64,000 nucleotides of DNA from Granulosicoccus sp036478595 (lineage in GTDB: Bacteria; Pseudomonadota; Gammaproteobacteria; Granulosicoccales; Granulosicoccaceae): assembly GCA_036478595.1 (NCBI GenBank), contig JAZGEF010000034.1:124001-188000 (forward strand). Direction: 5' to 3'. Position 1 is the first letter of the stretch. Each line of letters opens with the position of its first letter. Both the position numbers and the translations under genes were made by a program. This document shows positions 36,125-45,144 of this stretch, piece by piece. The notes under the pieces are model-generated. The model did no database searches. It saw only the letters and a program-made list of their open reading frames with translations, and had not been told where the DNA came from.

Positions 36125-36769
36125 CTACTGACCAATTACACCGGAGTACTGTGGCCCCTTTAAACCTTCTAGCAAAACGATGTCGAGAAATTTTTCAGCA
36201 TCTTTATGTAACTTGGATTTAGGAGACGAATCAAGAGCAGATATTTGGATAGCAAAATCGGCATAGTGTTGCGTGGTGGACCAAATTAAGAATAATAAAT
36301 GTATTGGTTCAAACGTTTTTATTTCTCCTTGCTTCATCCATTTTTCCAATATGGCTACTTTGCCGTCCACTAGTGCTTTGAGTTCTGTTTTTAGATAAGG
36401 GCCAATCATGGGCGCGCCTTGCAGTATTTCGTTGGCAAATAATCGAGAGGCTGCTGGGGAAGTACGAGACAGTTTTAGCTTTGCTTGAATATAACGCTGG
36501 ATCTCCAGCAAGGCGTCGCCTTCTGCATTGAGGTCGGTGAGTGGGTTGAGCCAATCCTTTAAGGTCTCTTCAAGTACTGCCAAATAAATATCGTTTTTGC
36601 TTTTGAAGTAGTACAAAACGTTGGCTTTGGACATGCCAGCAGCTGTTGCAATTTGATCCACAGTTGACCCGCGGTACCCGTACTTGGAAAACACATCAAG
36701 CGATGTGGATACGATGCGATCTTCGTTCTCTGCTTGTATCCGGGTACGTTTGCGGTCTGTGCTGGGCAT
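36125..36769 (-). CDS. rutR: RutR, TetR-family regulator of pyrimidine catabolism
   Basis: This 214-aa regulator is recognisable as RutR by its HTH (STVDQIATAAGMSKANVLYY, FKSKNDIYLAVL) and by ligand-domain blocks SRLFANEILQGAP and FLIWSTTQHYADFA, which are nearly those of E. coli RutR. RutR is released from DNA by uracil. Its gene is divergent from the ureidopropionase gene, and a perfect RutR box lies between their starts, so it should control itself and both catabolic arms. Confidence 0.92.
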   Translation of the reverse strand: MPSTDRKRTRIQAENEDRIVSTSLDVFSKYGYRGSTVDQIATAAGMSKANVLYYFKSKNDIYLAVLEETLKDWLNPLTDLNAEGDALLEIQRYIQAKLKLSRTSPAASRLFANEILQGAPMIGPYLKTELKALVDGKVAILEKWMKQGEIKTFEPIHLLFLIWSTTQHYADFAIQISALDSSPKSKLHKDAEKFLDIVLLEGLKGPQYSGVIGQ

Positions 36770-36787
36770 GGAGTGTAAATCAAATTG

Positions 36788-36803
36788 TTGACCATATGGT
36801 CAA
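36788..36803. promoter_or_regulatory. Perfect RutR operator in the rutR/hydrolase intergenic region
   Basis: TTGACCATATGGTCAA matches the RutR consensus TTGACCAnnTGGTCAA at every defined position. It is 18 bases from the rutR start and 57 bases from the ureidopropionase start, placed to regulate both directions. Confidence 0.88.
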
Positions 36804-36860
36804 AATACGATAGCGTGATCGTAACGTAAAGTCTATTCCTAATCTCCAAAGGATACCGTT

Positions 36861-38108
36861 ATGACCATAAACAGCAATATGCGCATTAATAGCGATCGGC
36901 TCTGGGAGTCGATTATGGAAATGGCAAAGATTGGACCTGGTGTTGCGGGGGGTAACAATCGGCAAACATTAACCGATGAAGATGCCGTGGGTCGAAAATT
37001 ATTTCAATCCTGGTGCGAAGCGGCGGGTTGTACTATGGGCTTGGATAAAATGGGCACCATGTTCGCGCGCCGAGAGGGCACTGACTCAGATGCACTGCCT
37101 GTATATGTTGGAAGCCATCTTGATACGCAGCCCACGGGTGGTAAGTACGATGGCGTGTTAGGTGTGTTGGGTGGTTTGGAAATCATCCGACAACTTAACG
37201 ACATGAAAGTACAAACCAAGCATCCGATTGTTGTGGTTAACTTTACTAATGAAGAAGGCACTCGCTTTGCACCCGCGATGGTCGCATCAGGCGTGTTTGC
37301 CGGCGTACACACGCTAGATTGGGCTTATGACCGTGAAGATGCCGATGGTGCAAAACTTGGCGATGAACTAAAGCGCGTAGGCTATTTAGGTGAAGAAGAA
37401 GTAGGCGCCAGAAAAATGCATGCGTTTTTTGAACTGCATATTGAGCAAGGCCCCATACTCGAAATCGAAAACAAAGATATTGGTGTAGTGACTCATGGGC
37501 AAGGGCTTAATTGGTTGCAAGTGACATTAACCGGTAGGGAGAGCCATACGGGTTCCACTCCAATGCCGATGCGTATCAATGCAGGCTTAGGTATGGCAAG
37601 GGTCACTGAGCTGGTAAATGAAATCGCTTTAAGTCATGCGCCCGACGCAGTAGGCGCTATCGGGCACTGTGATATCTATCCTAATTCGCGCAATATCATT
37701 CCGGGTAAAGCCGTGTTTACGGTTGATTTTCGTCATCCTGATAAAGAAATAATTAACGATATGGAGTCGCGCTTACGCGAAGGTGCTAAAAAAATCGTTG
37801 ACGACATTGGTTTAGGTATGGAGATAGAGCGGGTTGGTGGTTTTGATCCGGTAGAATTTGATAAAGACTGCGTATCGGCTGTGCGTAACGCTGCTGAGCG
37901 CTTAGGCTATAGCCATCGCAATTTGGTATCAGGTGCTGGCCATGATGCTTGCTGGATAAACCGCGTTGCACCAACGGCTATGGTGATGTGCCCATGTGTT
38001 GATGGCTTATCACACAACGAGGCTGAAGATATCAGTCAAGACTGGGCCGCTGCCGGCACCAACGTACTTTTTCACGCGGTCGTTGAAACTGCGCAAATTG
38101 TTGAATAG
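36861..38108 (+). CDS. hyuC: Beta-ureidopropionase / N-carbamoyl amino acid hydrolase (M20 family)
   Basis: This 415-aa binuclear zinc amidohydrolase carries VGSHLDTQPTGGKYDGVLG (metal His and bridging Asp, about 84-102), FTNEEGTRFAP (about 129-139) and LVSGAGHDACW near the end. It removes the carbamoyl group from N-carbamoyl-beta-alanine or N-carbamoyl-beta-aminoisobutyrate, the third step of reductive pyrimidine catabolism. AAAGGA precedes the ATG. It begins the operon that continues with dihydropyrimidinase. A hydantoinase-linked N-carbamoyl-L-amino acid hydrolase is the alternative, but the preTA/rutR context favours pyrimidines. Confidence 0.9.
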   Translation: MTINSNMRINSDRLWESIMEMAKIGPGVAGGNNRQTLTDEDAVGRKLFQSWCEAAGCTMGLDKMGTMFARREGTDSDALPVYVGSHLDTQPTGGKYDGVLGVLGGLEIIRQLNDMKVQTKHPIVVVNFTNEEGTRFAPAMVASGVFAGVHTLDWAYDREDADGAKLGDELKRVGYLGEEEVGARKMHAFFELHIEQGPILEIENKDIGVVTHGQGLNWLQVTLTGRESHTGSTPMPMRINAGLGMARVTELVNEIALSHAPDAVGAIGHCDIYPNSRNIIPGKAVFTVDFRHPDKEIINDMESRLREGAKKIVDDIGLGMEIERVGGFDPVEFDKDCVSAVRNAAERLGYSHRNLVSGAGHDACWINRVAPTAMVMCPCVDGLSHNEAEDISQDWAAAGTNVLFHAVVETAQIVE

Positions 38109-38118
38109 GAGTCAAAGC

Positions 38119-39576
38119 ATGTCAACAACAGTTATTAAAAGTGGAACGGTGGTCACCGCTGATCGCAGCTATGCAGCTGACGTACAAATTGAGAACGGTG
38201 TCATCACGGCAATAGGCGATAACCTAAAAGGTGATAAAACTCTCGATGCGGACGGCTGTTATGTTATGCCGGGTGGTATCGATCCGCACACACATCTGGA
38301 GATGCCGTTTATGGGCACCTATTCAACAGATGATTTTGAATCAGGTACCCGCGCGGCACTCTCTGGTGGTACCACCATGGTGGTTGACTTCTGTTTGCCT
38401 GCGCCGGGTCAGTCGTTGTTAGAGGCACGGCAGATGTGGGATAACAAAACATCAAAATCCTCATGTGATTATTCATTCCATATGGCTATCACTTGGTGGA
38501 GTGAGCAGGTGTTTAACGAGATGGAAACCGTTGCCAAGAGCGGTATCAATACGTTCAAACATTTCATGGCATACAAAGATGCATTGATGATTGATGATGA
38601 GGGTATGTTTTCATCGTTTAAACGTTGTGCCGCTATCGGTGCTATGCCGCTAGTGCATGCCGAAAATGGCGATGTCGTGGCGCAGCTGCAGCAGAGCTTG
38701 CTCGCTGATGGTAACAACGGCCCGGAAGGCCATGCTTACTCACGTCCAACTCAGGTAGAAGGTGAGGCTGTTAATCGAGCAGTGATGATTGCCGATATGG
38801 CGGGCGTACCGCTATACGTTGTGCATGTCTCTTGCGAGGAGGCGCATGAAGCGATTCGACGAGCACGCCAAAACGGCAAACGTGTATTTGGTGAACCACT
38901 CATTCAGCATCTCACTTTGGACGAATCGGAATACTTCAATAAGGACTGGGATCATTCAGCGCGGCGTGTAATGTCGCCTCCGTTTAGAAATAAAATGCAC
39001 CAAGATTCGTTATGGGCAGGTTTGGCTGCTGGCAGCTTACAAGTGGTTGCTACTGATCATTGCAGCTTTACTACGGAACAAAAACGCTTTGGCGTGGGCG
39101 ACTTCACCAAGATCCCCAATGGTACTGGTGGTTTAGAAGATCGCATGCCAGTGTTATGGACTCGCGGTGTTAACACTGGGCGGCTTACCATGAATGAATT
39201 CGTTGCAGTCACCTCTACCAACATAGCCAAGATCCTTAACATGTATCCAAAGAAGGGCGCTATTGTAGAAGGCGCGGACGCAGATATTGTTGTGTGGGAT
39301 CCTAAACGCGGCAAAACGATCGCCGCTGAAAAACAACAATCCGCAATAGATTACAACGTGTTTGAGGGCATCGAAGTGATCGGTTTACCCAGGTTTACGC
39401 TGACTCGTGGCGAAGTAGTGATTAGCGAAGATGAAGTCAATACGCAAGAAGGTCATGGCAAGTTTGTCGCAAGAGATGCGTATCCTGCAACGAATACAGC
39501 ATTGTCGAAATGGAAGGAACTCTCAGCGCCGAAGCCAATACAGCGCGATCCATCTAAAATGCCTGCGGGTGTTTAG
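38119..39576 (+). CDS. hydA: Dihydropyrimidinase (D-hydantoinase family)
   Basis: This 485-aa amidohydrolase opens the dihydrouracil or dihydrothymine ring. Visible elements are the HxH motif in GGIDPHTHLEMPF, the carboxylated Lys region INTFKHFMAYKDAL, VHAENGD, VVHVSCEEAH and the Asp of VATDHCSF. GGAG lies 9 bases before the ATG at 38119, only 10 bases after the ureidopropionase stop. The neighbours give the order of steps: PreTA, this enzyme, then the carbamoyl hydrolase. Confidence 0.93.
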   Translation: MSTTVIKSGTVVTADRSYAADVQIENGVITAIGDNLKGDKTLDADGCYVMPGGIDPHTHLEMPFMGTYSTDDFESGTRAALSGGTTMVVDFCLPAPGQSLLEARQMWDNKTSKSSCDYSFHMAITWWSEQVFNEMETVAKSGINTFKHFMAYKDALMIDDEGMFSSFKRCAAIGAMPLVHAENGDVVAQLQQSLLADGNNGPEGHAYSRPTQVEGEAVNRAVMIADMAGVPLYVVHVSCEEAHEAIRRARQNGKRVFGEPLIQHLTLDESEYFNKDWDHSARRVMSPPFRNKMHQDSLWAGLAAGSLQVVATDHCSFTTEQKRFGVGDFTKIPNGTGGLEDRMPVLWTRGVNTGRLTMNEFVAVTSTNIAKILNMYPKKGAIVEGADADIVVWDPKRGKTIAAEKQQSAIDYNVFEGIEVIGLPRFTLTRGEVVISEDEVNTQEGHGKFVARDAYPATNTALSKWKELSAPKPIQRDPSKMPAGV

Positions 39577-39627
39577 TCAATCTGAAATTTGAGCTTTAAG
39601 AAAGTCACAGAGCCATATTGAATAGAC

Positions 39628-40419
39628 ATGAGTGAAACCGTAATACGAGTCAATGAACTTTCGTTGACCTTTCAAACGAATGATGGGCCTGTGCATGCCT
39701 TGTCTAATATCGATTTGGATATTCAGCATGGTGATTTTGTATCGCTAATTGGCCCGTCGGGTTGTGGCAAAACAACATTGCTGCGCGTTATTGCCGATCT
39801 TGAAAAAGCCACAGGTGGTGATATCAAGGTTAACGGTGTTTCCCCAGAAGCCGCGCGACAAGCACGCGGTTACGGATATGTTTTTCAAGCCGCTGGCTTG
39901 TATCCATGGCGCACTATTGCAAAGAATGTTTCCTTGCCGTTAGAGATCATGGGTTTGGATCGAACAACGCGCAAGGAGCGCATAGCACGCAATCTCGAAT
40001 TGGTTAATTTACAAGGCTTCGAGAAAAAATACCCCTGGCAATTATCAGGTGGTATGCAACAGCGCGCATCCATTGCAAGAGCGCTGGCTGTTGAGCCAGA
40101 TTTGCTGTTAATGGATGAGCCCTTTGGTGCACTGGATGAGATAGTTCGTGATCATCTGAACGAGCAATTGCTTGCCTTGTGGGGAAAAACTAATAAGACG
40201 GTTGTGTTTGTCACGCACTCTATCCCTGAAGCTGTTTATCTATCCACACATATTGTGGTGATGTCTCCGCGGCCAGGGCGTATTCAAGATATCGTGGTTA
40301 GTGATCTACCACCAGAGCGCACCCTAGACATTCGTGAAAGCCCAGAATTCCTCCGCCTCGCGAATCGTGTTAGAGAAGGTTTAAGAGCAGGGCACGCTTA
40401 CGATGATGTAGAGTCATAA
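39628..40419 (+). CDS. ABC importer ATP-binding protein (NitT/TauT type)
   Basis: This 263-aa ATPase has Walker A GPSGCGKTT (about 44-52), signature LSGGMQQR (about 140), Walker B LLLMDEPFGALDE and the H-loop VTHSIPEAV. It is the motor for the two permeases and binding protein encoded just downstream. Location behind dihydropyrimidinase suggests import of pyrimidines, dihydropyrimidines or hydantoins. Substrate is inferred from context only. Confidence 0.88.
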   Translation: MSETVIRVNELSLTFQTNDGPVHALSNIDLDIQHGDFVSLIGPSGCGKTTLLRVIADLEKATGGDIKVNGVSPEAARQARGYGYVFQAAGLYPWRTIAKNVSLPLEIMGLDRTTRKERIARNLELVNLQGFEKKYPWQLSGGMQQRASIARALAVEPDLLLMDEPFGALDEIVRDHLNEQLLALWGKTNKTVVFVTHSIPEAVYLSTHIVVMSPRPGRIQDIVVSDLPPERTLDIRESPEFLRLANRVREGLRAGHAYDDVES

Positions 40420-40422
40420 GGC

Positions 40423-41310
40423 GTGTCTGAAACTGGATTCAAAAACAGTATCATTCCGGTCACTACGGTGTTATTGGCAATACTGCTTATATGGTCAATT
40501 GCATCGGTTTTACTCAATACTCCTTGGCAAAAAGATATCTATAAACGTGCAGGTGCGCAAAACGTCGGCACTATTGAATTTGTCAAAGCTACGATGGAGC
40601 AAGAGCGTCCTGTATTGCCATCGCCGCAGCAGGTTGCTACGGAGGTGTACAACACAACGGTTAAAAAAAAGGTGACCTCCAAACGTAGCCTTATCTATCA
40701 TTCTAAAATCACTCTATCCTCGGCGATGCTCGGCTTTGCCATGGGCACATTGTTAGGGATCGTATTATCGGTTGCCATCGTTTATAACCGAGCATTAAGA
40801 AAGAGTTTGATGCCGTGGATTATTACCTCGCAAACTATTCCAATACTCGCCATCGCGCCAATGATTATCGTGGTGCTAAATTCGATGGGCGTGCAAGGCT
40901 TGGTGCCTAAAGCATTTATCTCCATGTACCTAAGCTTTTTCCCCATTGTTGTGGGCATGGTTAAAGGCTTAAATTCGCCCGATATCGGCCACATGGACTT
41001 AATGCGTACCTACAGCGCCTCAAACTGGCAATCGTTTTGGAAGTTGCGTTTGCCATCATCGTTACCCTATCTGTTCACCAGTATGAAAATCGCTGTTGCT
41101 ATTTCAATTGTCGGAGCGGTAGTGGCGGAGTTACCCACCGGTGCTGTAGCGGGGCTGGGCGCGCGCCTGTTGGCTGGCTCCTACTATGGGCAAACCATCC
41201 AAATCTGGTCGGCACTGGTAATGGCATCTATCCTCGCGGGTAGTCTGGTTTGGATCGTTGATATGATCGGGCGCTTGGTCACCAAACGAATGGGGCTGAA
41301 CCATGCTTGA
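40423..41310 (+). CDS. ABC importer permease 1 (NitT/TauT type)
   Basis: This 295-aa inner-membrane permease has the BPD-transport domain from about residue 95, with an EAA-like loop (MDLMRTYSASNWQSFWKLRL) that contacts the ATPase. An extra N-terminal TM and a 60-residue periplasmic segment precede it. The start is GTG at 40423, three bases after the ATPase stop; no better ATG is present. It overlaps permease 2 by 8 bases. Confidence 0.88.
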   Translation: MSETGFKNSIIPVTTVLLAILLIWSIASVLLNTPWQKDIYKRAGAQNVGTIEFVKATMEQERPVLPSPQQVATEVYNTTVKKKVTSKRSLIYHSKITLSSAMLGFAMGTLLGIVLSVAIVYNRALRKSLMPWIITSQTIPILAIAPMIIVVLNSMGVQGLVPKAFISMYLSFFPIVVGMVKGLNSPDIGHMDLMRTYSASNWQSFWKLRLPSSLPYLFTSMKIAVAISIVGAVVAELPTGAVAGLGARLLAGSYYGQTIQIWSALVMASILAGSLVWIVDMIGRLVTKRMGLNHA

Positions 41311-42451
41311 ATCAGCTGTTGCACCCAAAGCGTTGGAGCGCACTCTTTATTTGGCTGCGCTGTGTTTTGGTGTGCTGGCTTTAGGCTCATCGTTGCCGCG
41401 GTTTCTTGGTTTGTCGATGCTTGTCAGCATAAGCCTGTTAGTGATCGTGGCGACGGTCGTTGCTTATAAATTGGCATCACTGAGTAGCGTTATGGCCGCT
41501 ATTTGGTTGTTGGCTACGTCGTCGTTGGCTGCGGCCTTTCTGCTGTTGTTCTTATCCAACTATGAACCCGATACAGGTCCTGTCGGTTCTGCATTTTGGT
41601 TTTTAGTGATGGCATCGTGGGCCTTGGCTTGGGCATCGGTATCACGATTCACTGAAATCAACACGCTGTCGCGTGTGGTCAATGGCGTGCTGACAATTCT
41701 TATACCGCTGATCTTTGGTGTATGGTTGTTGTTACTTTGGGAGTTTGTTACTAAGGGACAAGATGTGCCTAAGGTCTTGTTGCCTGCGCCGTCTGATATA
41801 GGCGACCGACTTGCGCATTCTGTTCCTACCTTGTGGGCCGATTTTAAACAGACATTTATTAAGTCGGTGTTAAGTGGCTACATCATGGGCTGTTCAGCAG
41901 GCTTTTTGGTTGCGATATTAATTGATCGCTCGCCATTTCTTAAAGCCGGCCTACTACCAGTAGGTAATTTGGTTGCCGCGTTGCCGATAGTGGGCATCGC
42001 ACCCATTATGGTTATGTGGTTTGGTTTTGATTGGCAATCCAAGGCGGCTGTGGTCGTGGTAATGACGTTTTTCCCAATGTTAGTTAATACGGTTGCTGGC
42101 TTGTCAGCGGCCTCCAAGATCCAGCTCGATCTAATGGATACCTACGCTGCCAATTATTGGCAGTCGCTATTTAAACTGCGATTGCCAGAAGCAATGCCGT
42201 TTATATTCAATGCTTTGAAGATTAATTCCACTTTGGCACTGATCGGCGCTATTGTTGCGGAGTTTTTTGGTACACCTATCGTTGGCATGGGCTTTCGAAT
42301 TTCGACAGAAGTTGGCAAAATGAACGTGGATATGGTGTGGGCTGAAATTGCTGTTGCAGCATTGGCGGGCTCGCTGTTTTACGGTTTAATTGCACTGCTT
42401 GAAAGGCTGGTGACGTTTTGGCATCCGTCGATGAGAGCAGTGGCCAGATAG
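41303..42451 (+). CDS. ABC importer permease 2 (NitT/TauT type), N-terminally extended
   Basis: This 382-aa permease has the usual transport domain in the C-terminal 240 residues, with the coupling loop MDTYAANYWQSLFKLRLPEA. It is preceded by about 130 residues holding four or so additional hydrophobic segments. The two permeases are different proteins and probably form a heterodimer. The extension is longer than in typical SsuC/TauC proteins. Confidence 0.86.
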   Translation: MLESAVAPKALERTLYLAALCFGVLALGSSLPRFLGLSMLVSISLLVIVATVVAYKLASLSSVMAAIWLLATSSLAAAFLLLFLSNYEPDTGPVGSAFWFLVMASWALAWASVSRFTEINTLSRVVNGVLTILIPLIFGVWLLLLWEFVTKGQDVPKVLLPAPSDIGDRLAHSVPTLWADFKQTFIKSVLSGYIMGCSAGFLVAILIDRSPFLKAGLLPVGNLVAALPIVGIAPIMVMWFGFDWQSKAAVVVVMTFFPMLVNTVAGLSAASKIQLDLMDTYAANYWQSLFKLRLPEAMPFIFNALKINSTLALIGAIVAEFFGTPIVGMGFRISTEVGKMNVDMVWAEIAVAALAGSLFYGLIALLERLVTFWHPSMRAVAR

Positions 42452-42542
42452 TCTGGTGTTTTATATTGATATTTATATTGATAACGAGTAGTAGTAATTT
42501 AGTTTCAACATTAACGATCTAACCAAAAGGGGAGTTTAAAAA

Positions 42543-43547
42543 ATGGCATTTTTTAGAAATAAAATTAGCTCAACGCTAATAGGTGCGGCAACGCTATTGG
42601 CTTCGGCAACAAGCTGGGCAGCGGATGACGTAACATTGCAACTCAAATGGGTGACACAAGCCCAATTTGGTGGCTACTACGTAGCGCTTGATAAAGGTTT
42701 TTATAAAGACGCGGGTTTAAACGTAACGATCAAACCCGGTGGTCCCGATATCGCACCACCCCAAGTCATTGCTGGTGGCGGCGCGGATGTTGTAGTTGAT
42801 TGGATGCCCTCTGCATTAGCTAGCCGCGAAAAGGGCGTAGCACTGGTTAATATTGCTCAGCCTTTTAAACGCTCTGGCATGATGCTTACTTGCCGTAAAG
42901 AAACCGGCATAGCCGCGCCAGAGGATTTTAATGGTAAAACCTTAGGTGTTTGGTTTTACGGTAACGAATATCCATTCTTAAGCTGGATGTCTTCTCTCGG
43001 TATAGGCACTGAAGGTGGTGACGGCGTAACAGTATTAAAGCAGGGTTTTAACGTTGACCCGCTACTACAAAAGCAAGCTGATTGTGTGTCTACGATGACG
43101 TACAACGAGTACTGGCAGGTTATCGATGCAGGTTTAACGCCTGATGACCTAGTGGTATTCAAATATGAAGATCAAGGCGTGTCTACCATGGAAGATGGTC
43201 TTTACGTGCTGGAAAAAAATCTTGAAGACGAAGCATTCGTTGATAAGATGGCGCGCTTTGTTGCCGCCTCTATGAAAGGTTGGGAGTACGCACGAGCTAA
43301 CCCTGATGAAGCAGCAGGTATTGTTCTTGATAACGACGCCAGCGGTGCGCAAACTGAGAAACACCAAATGCGTATGATGGCGGAAATCAATAAGCTAACA
43401 GAAGGCAGTAACGGCAAGCTTGACCCAGCGGATTACGAACGTACGGTTAAAACGCTACTCTCTGGTGGTTCTGATCCTGTCATCAGTGCAGCCCCTGAAG
43501 GGGCATGGTCACACGTGGTCATTGATAAAGCGTTGTCTATGCAGTAG
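42543..43547 (+). CDS. ABC importer substrate-binding protein (NMT1/THI5-like)
   Basis: This 334-aa periplasmic protein has a signal peptide ending near ATSWAADD (about residue 26). It then reads LQLKWVTQAQFGGYYVALDK and GFYKDAGLNVTIKPGGPDI, the start of NMT1/THI5-like (SsuA-type) binding proteins, several of which bind pyrimidine-like ligands. It closes the pyrimidine operon. AGGGGAG precedes the ATG with a 91-base gap from permease 2. Confidence 0.88.
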   Translation: MAFFRNKISSTLIGAATLLASATSWAADDVTLQLKWVTQAQFGGYYVALDKGFYKDAGLNVTIKPGGPDIAPPQVIAGGGADVVVDWMPSALASREKGVALVNIAQPFKRSGMMLTCRKETGIAAPEDFNGKTLGVWFYGNEYPFLSWMSSLGIGTEGGDGVTVLKQGFNVDPLLQKQADCVSTMTYNEYWQVIDAGLTPDDLVVFKYEDQGVSTMEDGLYVLEKNLEDEAFVDKMARFVAASMKGWEYARANPDEAAGIVLDNDASGAQTEKHQMRMMAEINKLTEGSNGKLDPADYERTVKTLLSGGSDPVISAAPEGAWSHVVIDKALSMQ

Positions 43548-43565
43548 TTATCAATATGGATCGAC

Positions 43566-43596
43566 GGATCAGGTGCATTACAGGCGCACCTGATCC
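43566..43596. terminator. Hairpin after the pyrimidine/ABC operon
   Basis: GGATCAGGTGC (43566-43576) pairs perfectly with GCACCTGATCC (43586-43596) 18 bases after the last stop of the operon. No T-run follows on the plus strand, so it may be Rho-assisted or protect the 3' end. It separates this operon from the convergent editing-protein gene. Confidence 0.55.
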
Positions 43597-43616
43597 GAAC
43601 TCTCTAATCCCTGACC

Positions 43617-44107
43617 CTAGTCACATTGAAGTACCATGGGCACGTGCCCGGTTGAGCGCAGAAATTCGCGCAGCCCAGTTGAGGTAATGTTCAATGTGGC
43701 TGTATTGATCAACGGATGAAAGTTCGCGCTCTCAGAATTCAATATTTTCTCTTCAATAGCTAAATTCACCACATTGCTTTGATCATTCAAAAGCGCAAAC
43801 GGTGTGACGGAGCCTGGCTCTACACCAAGGTGCTCCATTAGCCGTTCGGTGCTTGCGAAGCTCCAGGATTTCACCCCCACTAAATTTGCCAACTGTTTTA
43901 AATCAATGCTGGTGCTATCTTCGAGCACCACAAGCCATAGTTGTTTTTTTTGGTTTTAAGAAATAAGTTTTTACAGTGGCAGCCAGGGATATCACTGGAA
44001 TGCTGTTGTGCTTGTTCCACCGTATATACCGCTGGATGCTCATGCACCTCAAACGTTATTTCCAGATCATTTAAATGCTGTTCTAGATCATTGCGAGATT
44101 TTTTCAT
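43617..44107 (-). pseudogene. YbaK/ProX-type aminoacyl-tRNA editing protein, frame broken at poly-A
   Basis: Two minus-strand frames together give one protein of about 163 aa. The first (44107-43898) has VHEHPAVYTVEQAQQH and KNLFLKTKK. The second (43931-43617) continues VVLEDSTSIDLKQLANLVGV, then VTPFALLNDQ. The join is at a run of eight A followed by C on the coding strand. One added A, or a -1 slip at A-AAA-AAC, gives KKKQLWLVVLEDS, which fits the family. ProX-like proteins hydrolyse mischarged Ala- or Cys-tRNA. It may be a real pseudogene, a sequencing error or, less likely, a programmed frameshift. Confidence 0.75.
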
Positions 44108-44132
44108 ACTTTAAATTTTCGAGTTAAGTCGA

Positions 44133-44996
44133 TTATTGGGTACGACTTTGCTGTTCAAAAAATGATGCACCCGATGGATGCTCAGCAATTGCTACCTCAT
44201 AGTTGCTACAGCGTATACGCCCCGTGTTTATGCCTCTGATGACATCGCCAGAGTGTTTGCTGGGGATATGATTTAGCACAACAGGATGGGAATCCTCAGA
44301 ATTATAGGCGCAAATAAATAGCGTGCGAGGGTGGCTAGATTTATTAGGAGCAGAGCCATGCAACAAGCGTGTGTGCATTAGGCAAGCTGCACCCGCAGGG
44401 CCAATACAAGGGATTGCATCTTTTTGTGCTTGCGCACCGACTTCTTCGCTGACCGCGCCGGTGAATACACCGTCATGCCATAGCTCATGCAGTGGGCCGT
44501 TGTGGCTACCCGGCACAACTTCTAATGGGCCGTTTTCCAGGGTGACGTCATCGATAAAATACAAGACGGTCATTAAGTCGTCGTTGGTGTGTAGCTCAAA
44601 CTGGAAATCTTGATGGAATTTGACTTCAGTGCTAGCACCGGGCAGTTTCGAATTAATCTTGGCATTATTAAATCGTAGGTTGGGGCCAAAGATATCGCAT
44701 ACCGCATCTACAGCACGGCTATCGCGCATTGTGTTCAGGTAGTTCTCGGATAGTTCATTGGGTGATGATATGCGGCGTAGGGCAGGGTTATCTGCATTGT
44801 GCCCAGGTTGCACGCTAAAGCGTGGGCGGCCATCGCTGGTCTCGCCATAGTTTTCGGTATGCCCGCGGCTCTCTTCAACCCACCGGTTGAAATCAGTGCG
44901 TAAAACCTCAAGCTTATCTGTTGATATTGCGTCTTCTAGTAGTAGATAACCATCGCGTTCAAAGCTTGTTAGTTGATCAGCGGTGAGTATTGTCAT
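44133..44996 (-). CDS. Phytanoyl-CoA dioxygenase (PhyH) family enzyme
   Basis: This 287-aa Fe(II)/2-oxoglutarate dioxygenase has the metal triad visible as HQDF (His-x-Asp, about 125-128) and the distal His in MHTRLLHGSAPN. An Arg for 2-oxoglutarate follows in HPRTLFICAYN. The family also includes ectoine hydroxylase and small-molecule hydroxylases, so the substrate is open. The start is ATG 44996, which begins TILTADQLTSFERDGYLLLE. It is divergent from the EamA transporter gene. Confidence 0.86.
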   Translation of the reverse strand: MTILTADQLTSFERDGYLLLEDAISTDKLEVLRTDFNRWVEESRGHTENYGETSDGRPRFSVQPGHNADNPALRRISSPNELSENYLNTMRDSRAVDAVCDIFGPNLRFNNAKINSKLPGASTEVKFHQDFQFELHTNDDLMTVLYFIDDVTLENGPLEVVPGSHNGPLHELWHDGVFTGAVSEEVGAQAQKDAIPCIGPAGAACLMHTRLLHGSAPNKSSHPRTLFICAYNSEDSHPVVLNHIPSKHSGDVIRGINTGRIRCSNYEVAIAEHPSGASFFEQQSRTQ

Positions 44997-45144
44997 GGTT
45001 AACGCCGGTTGTCGATTGCGGATGAGCTGACGATACCAAGTCAATCACTAATTTCCAAGGTAAAAACCATTGTAATAACGACATAGGGAAACAAGTTACG
45101 GCTACTATGGTATTCGTCCAACCGTGCGCGCCTGTTTGATAACT

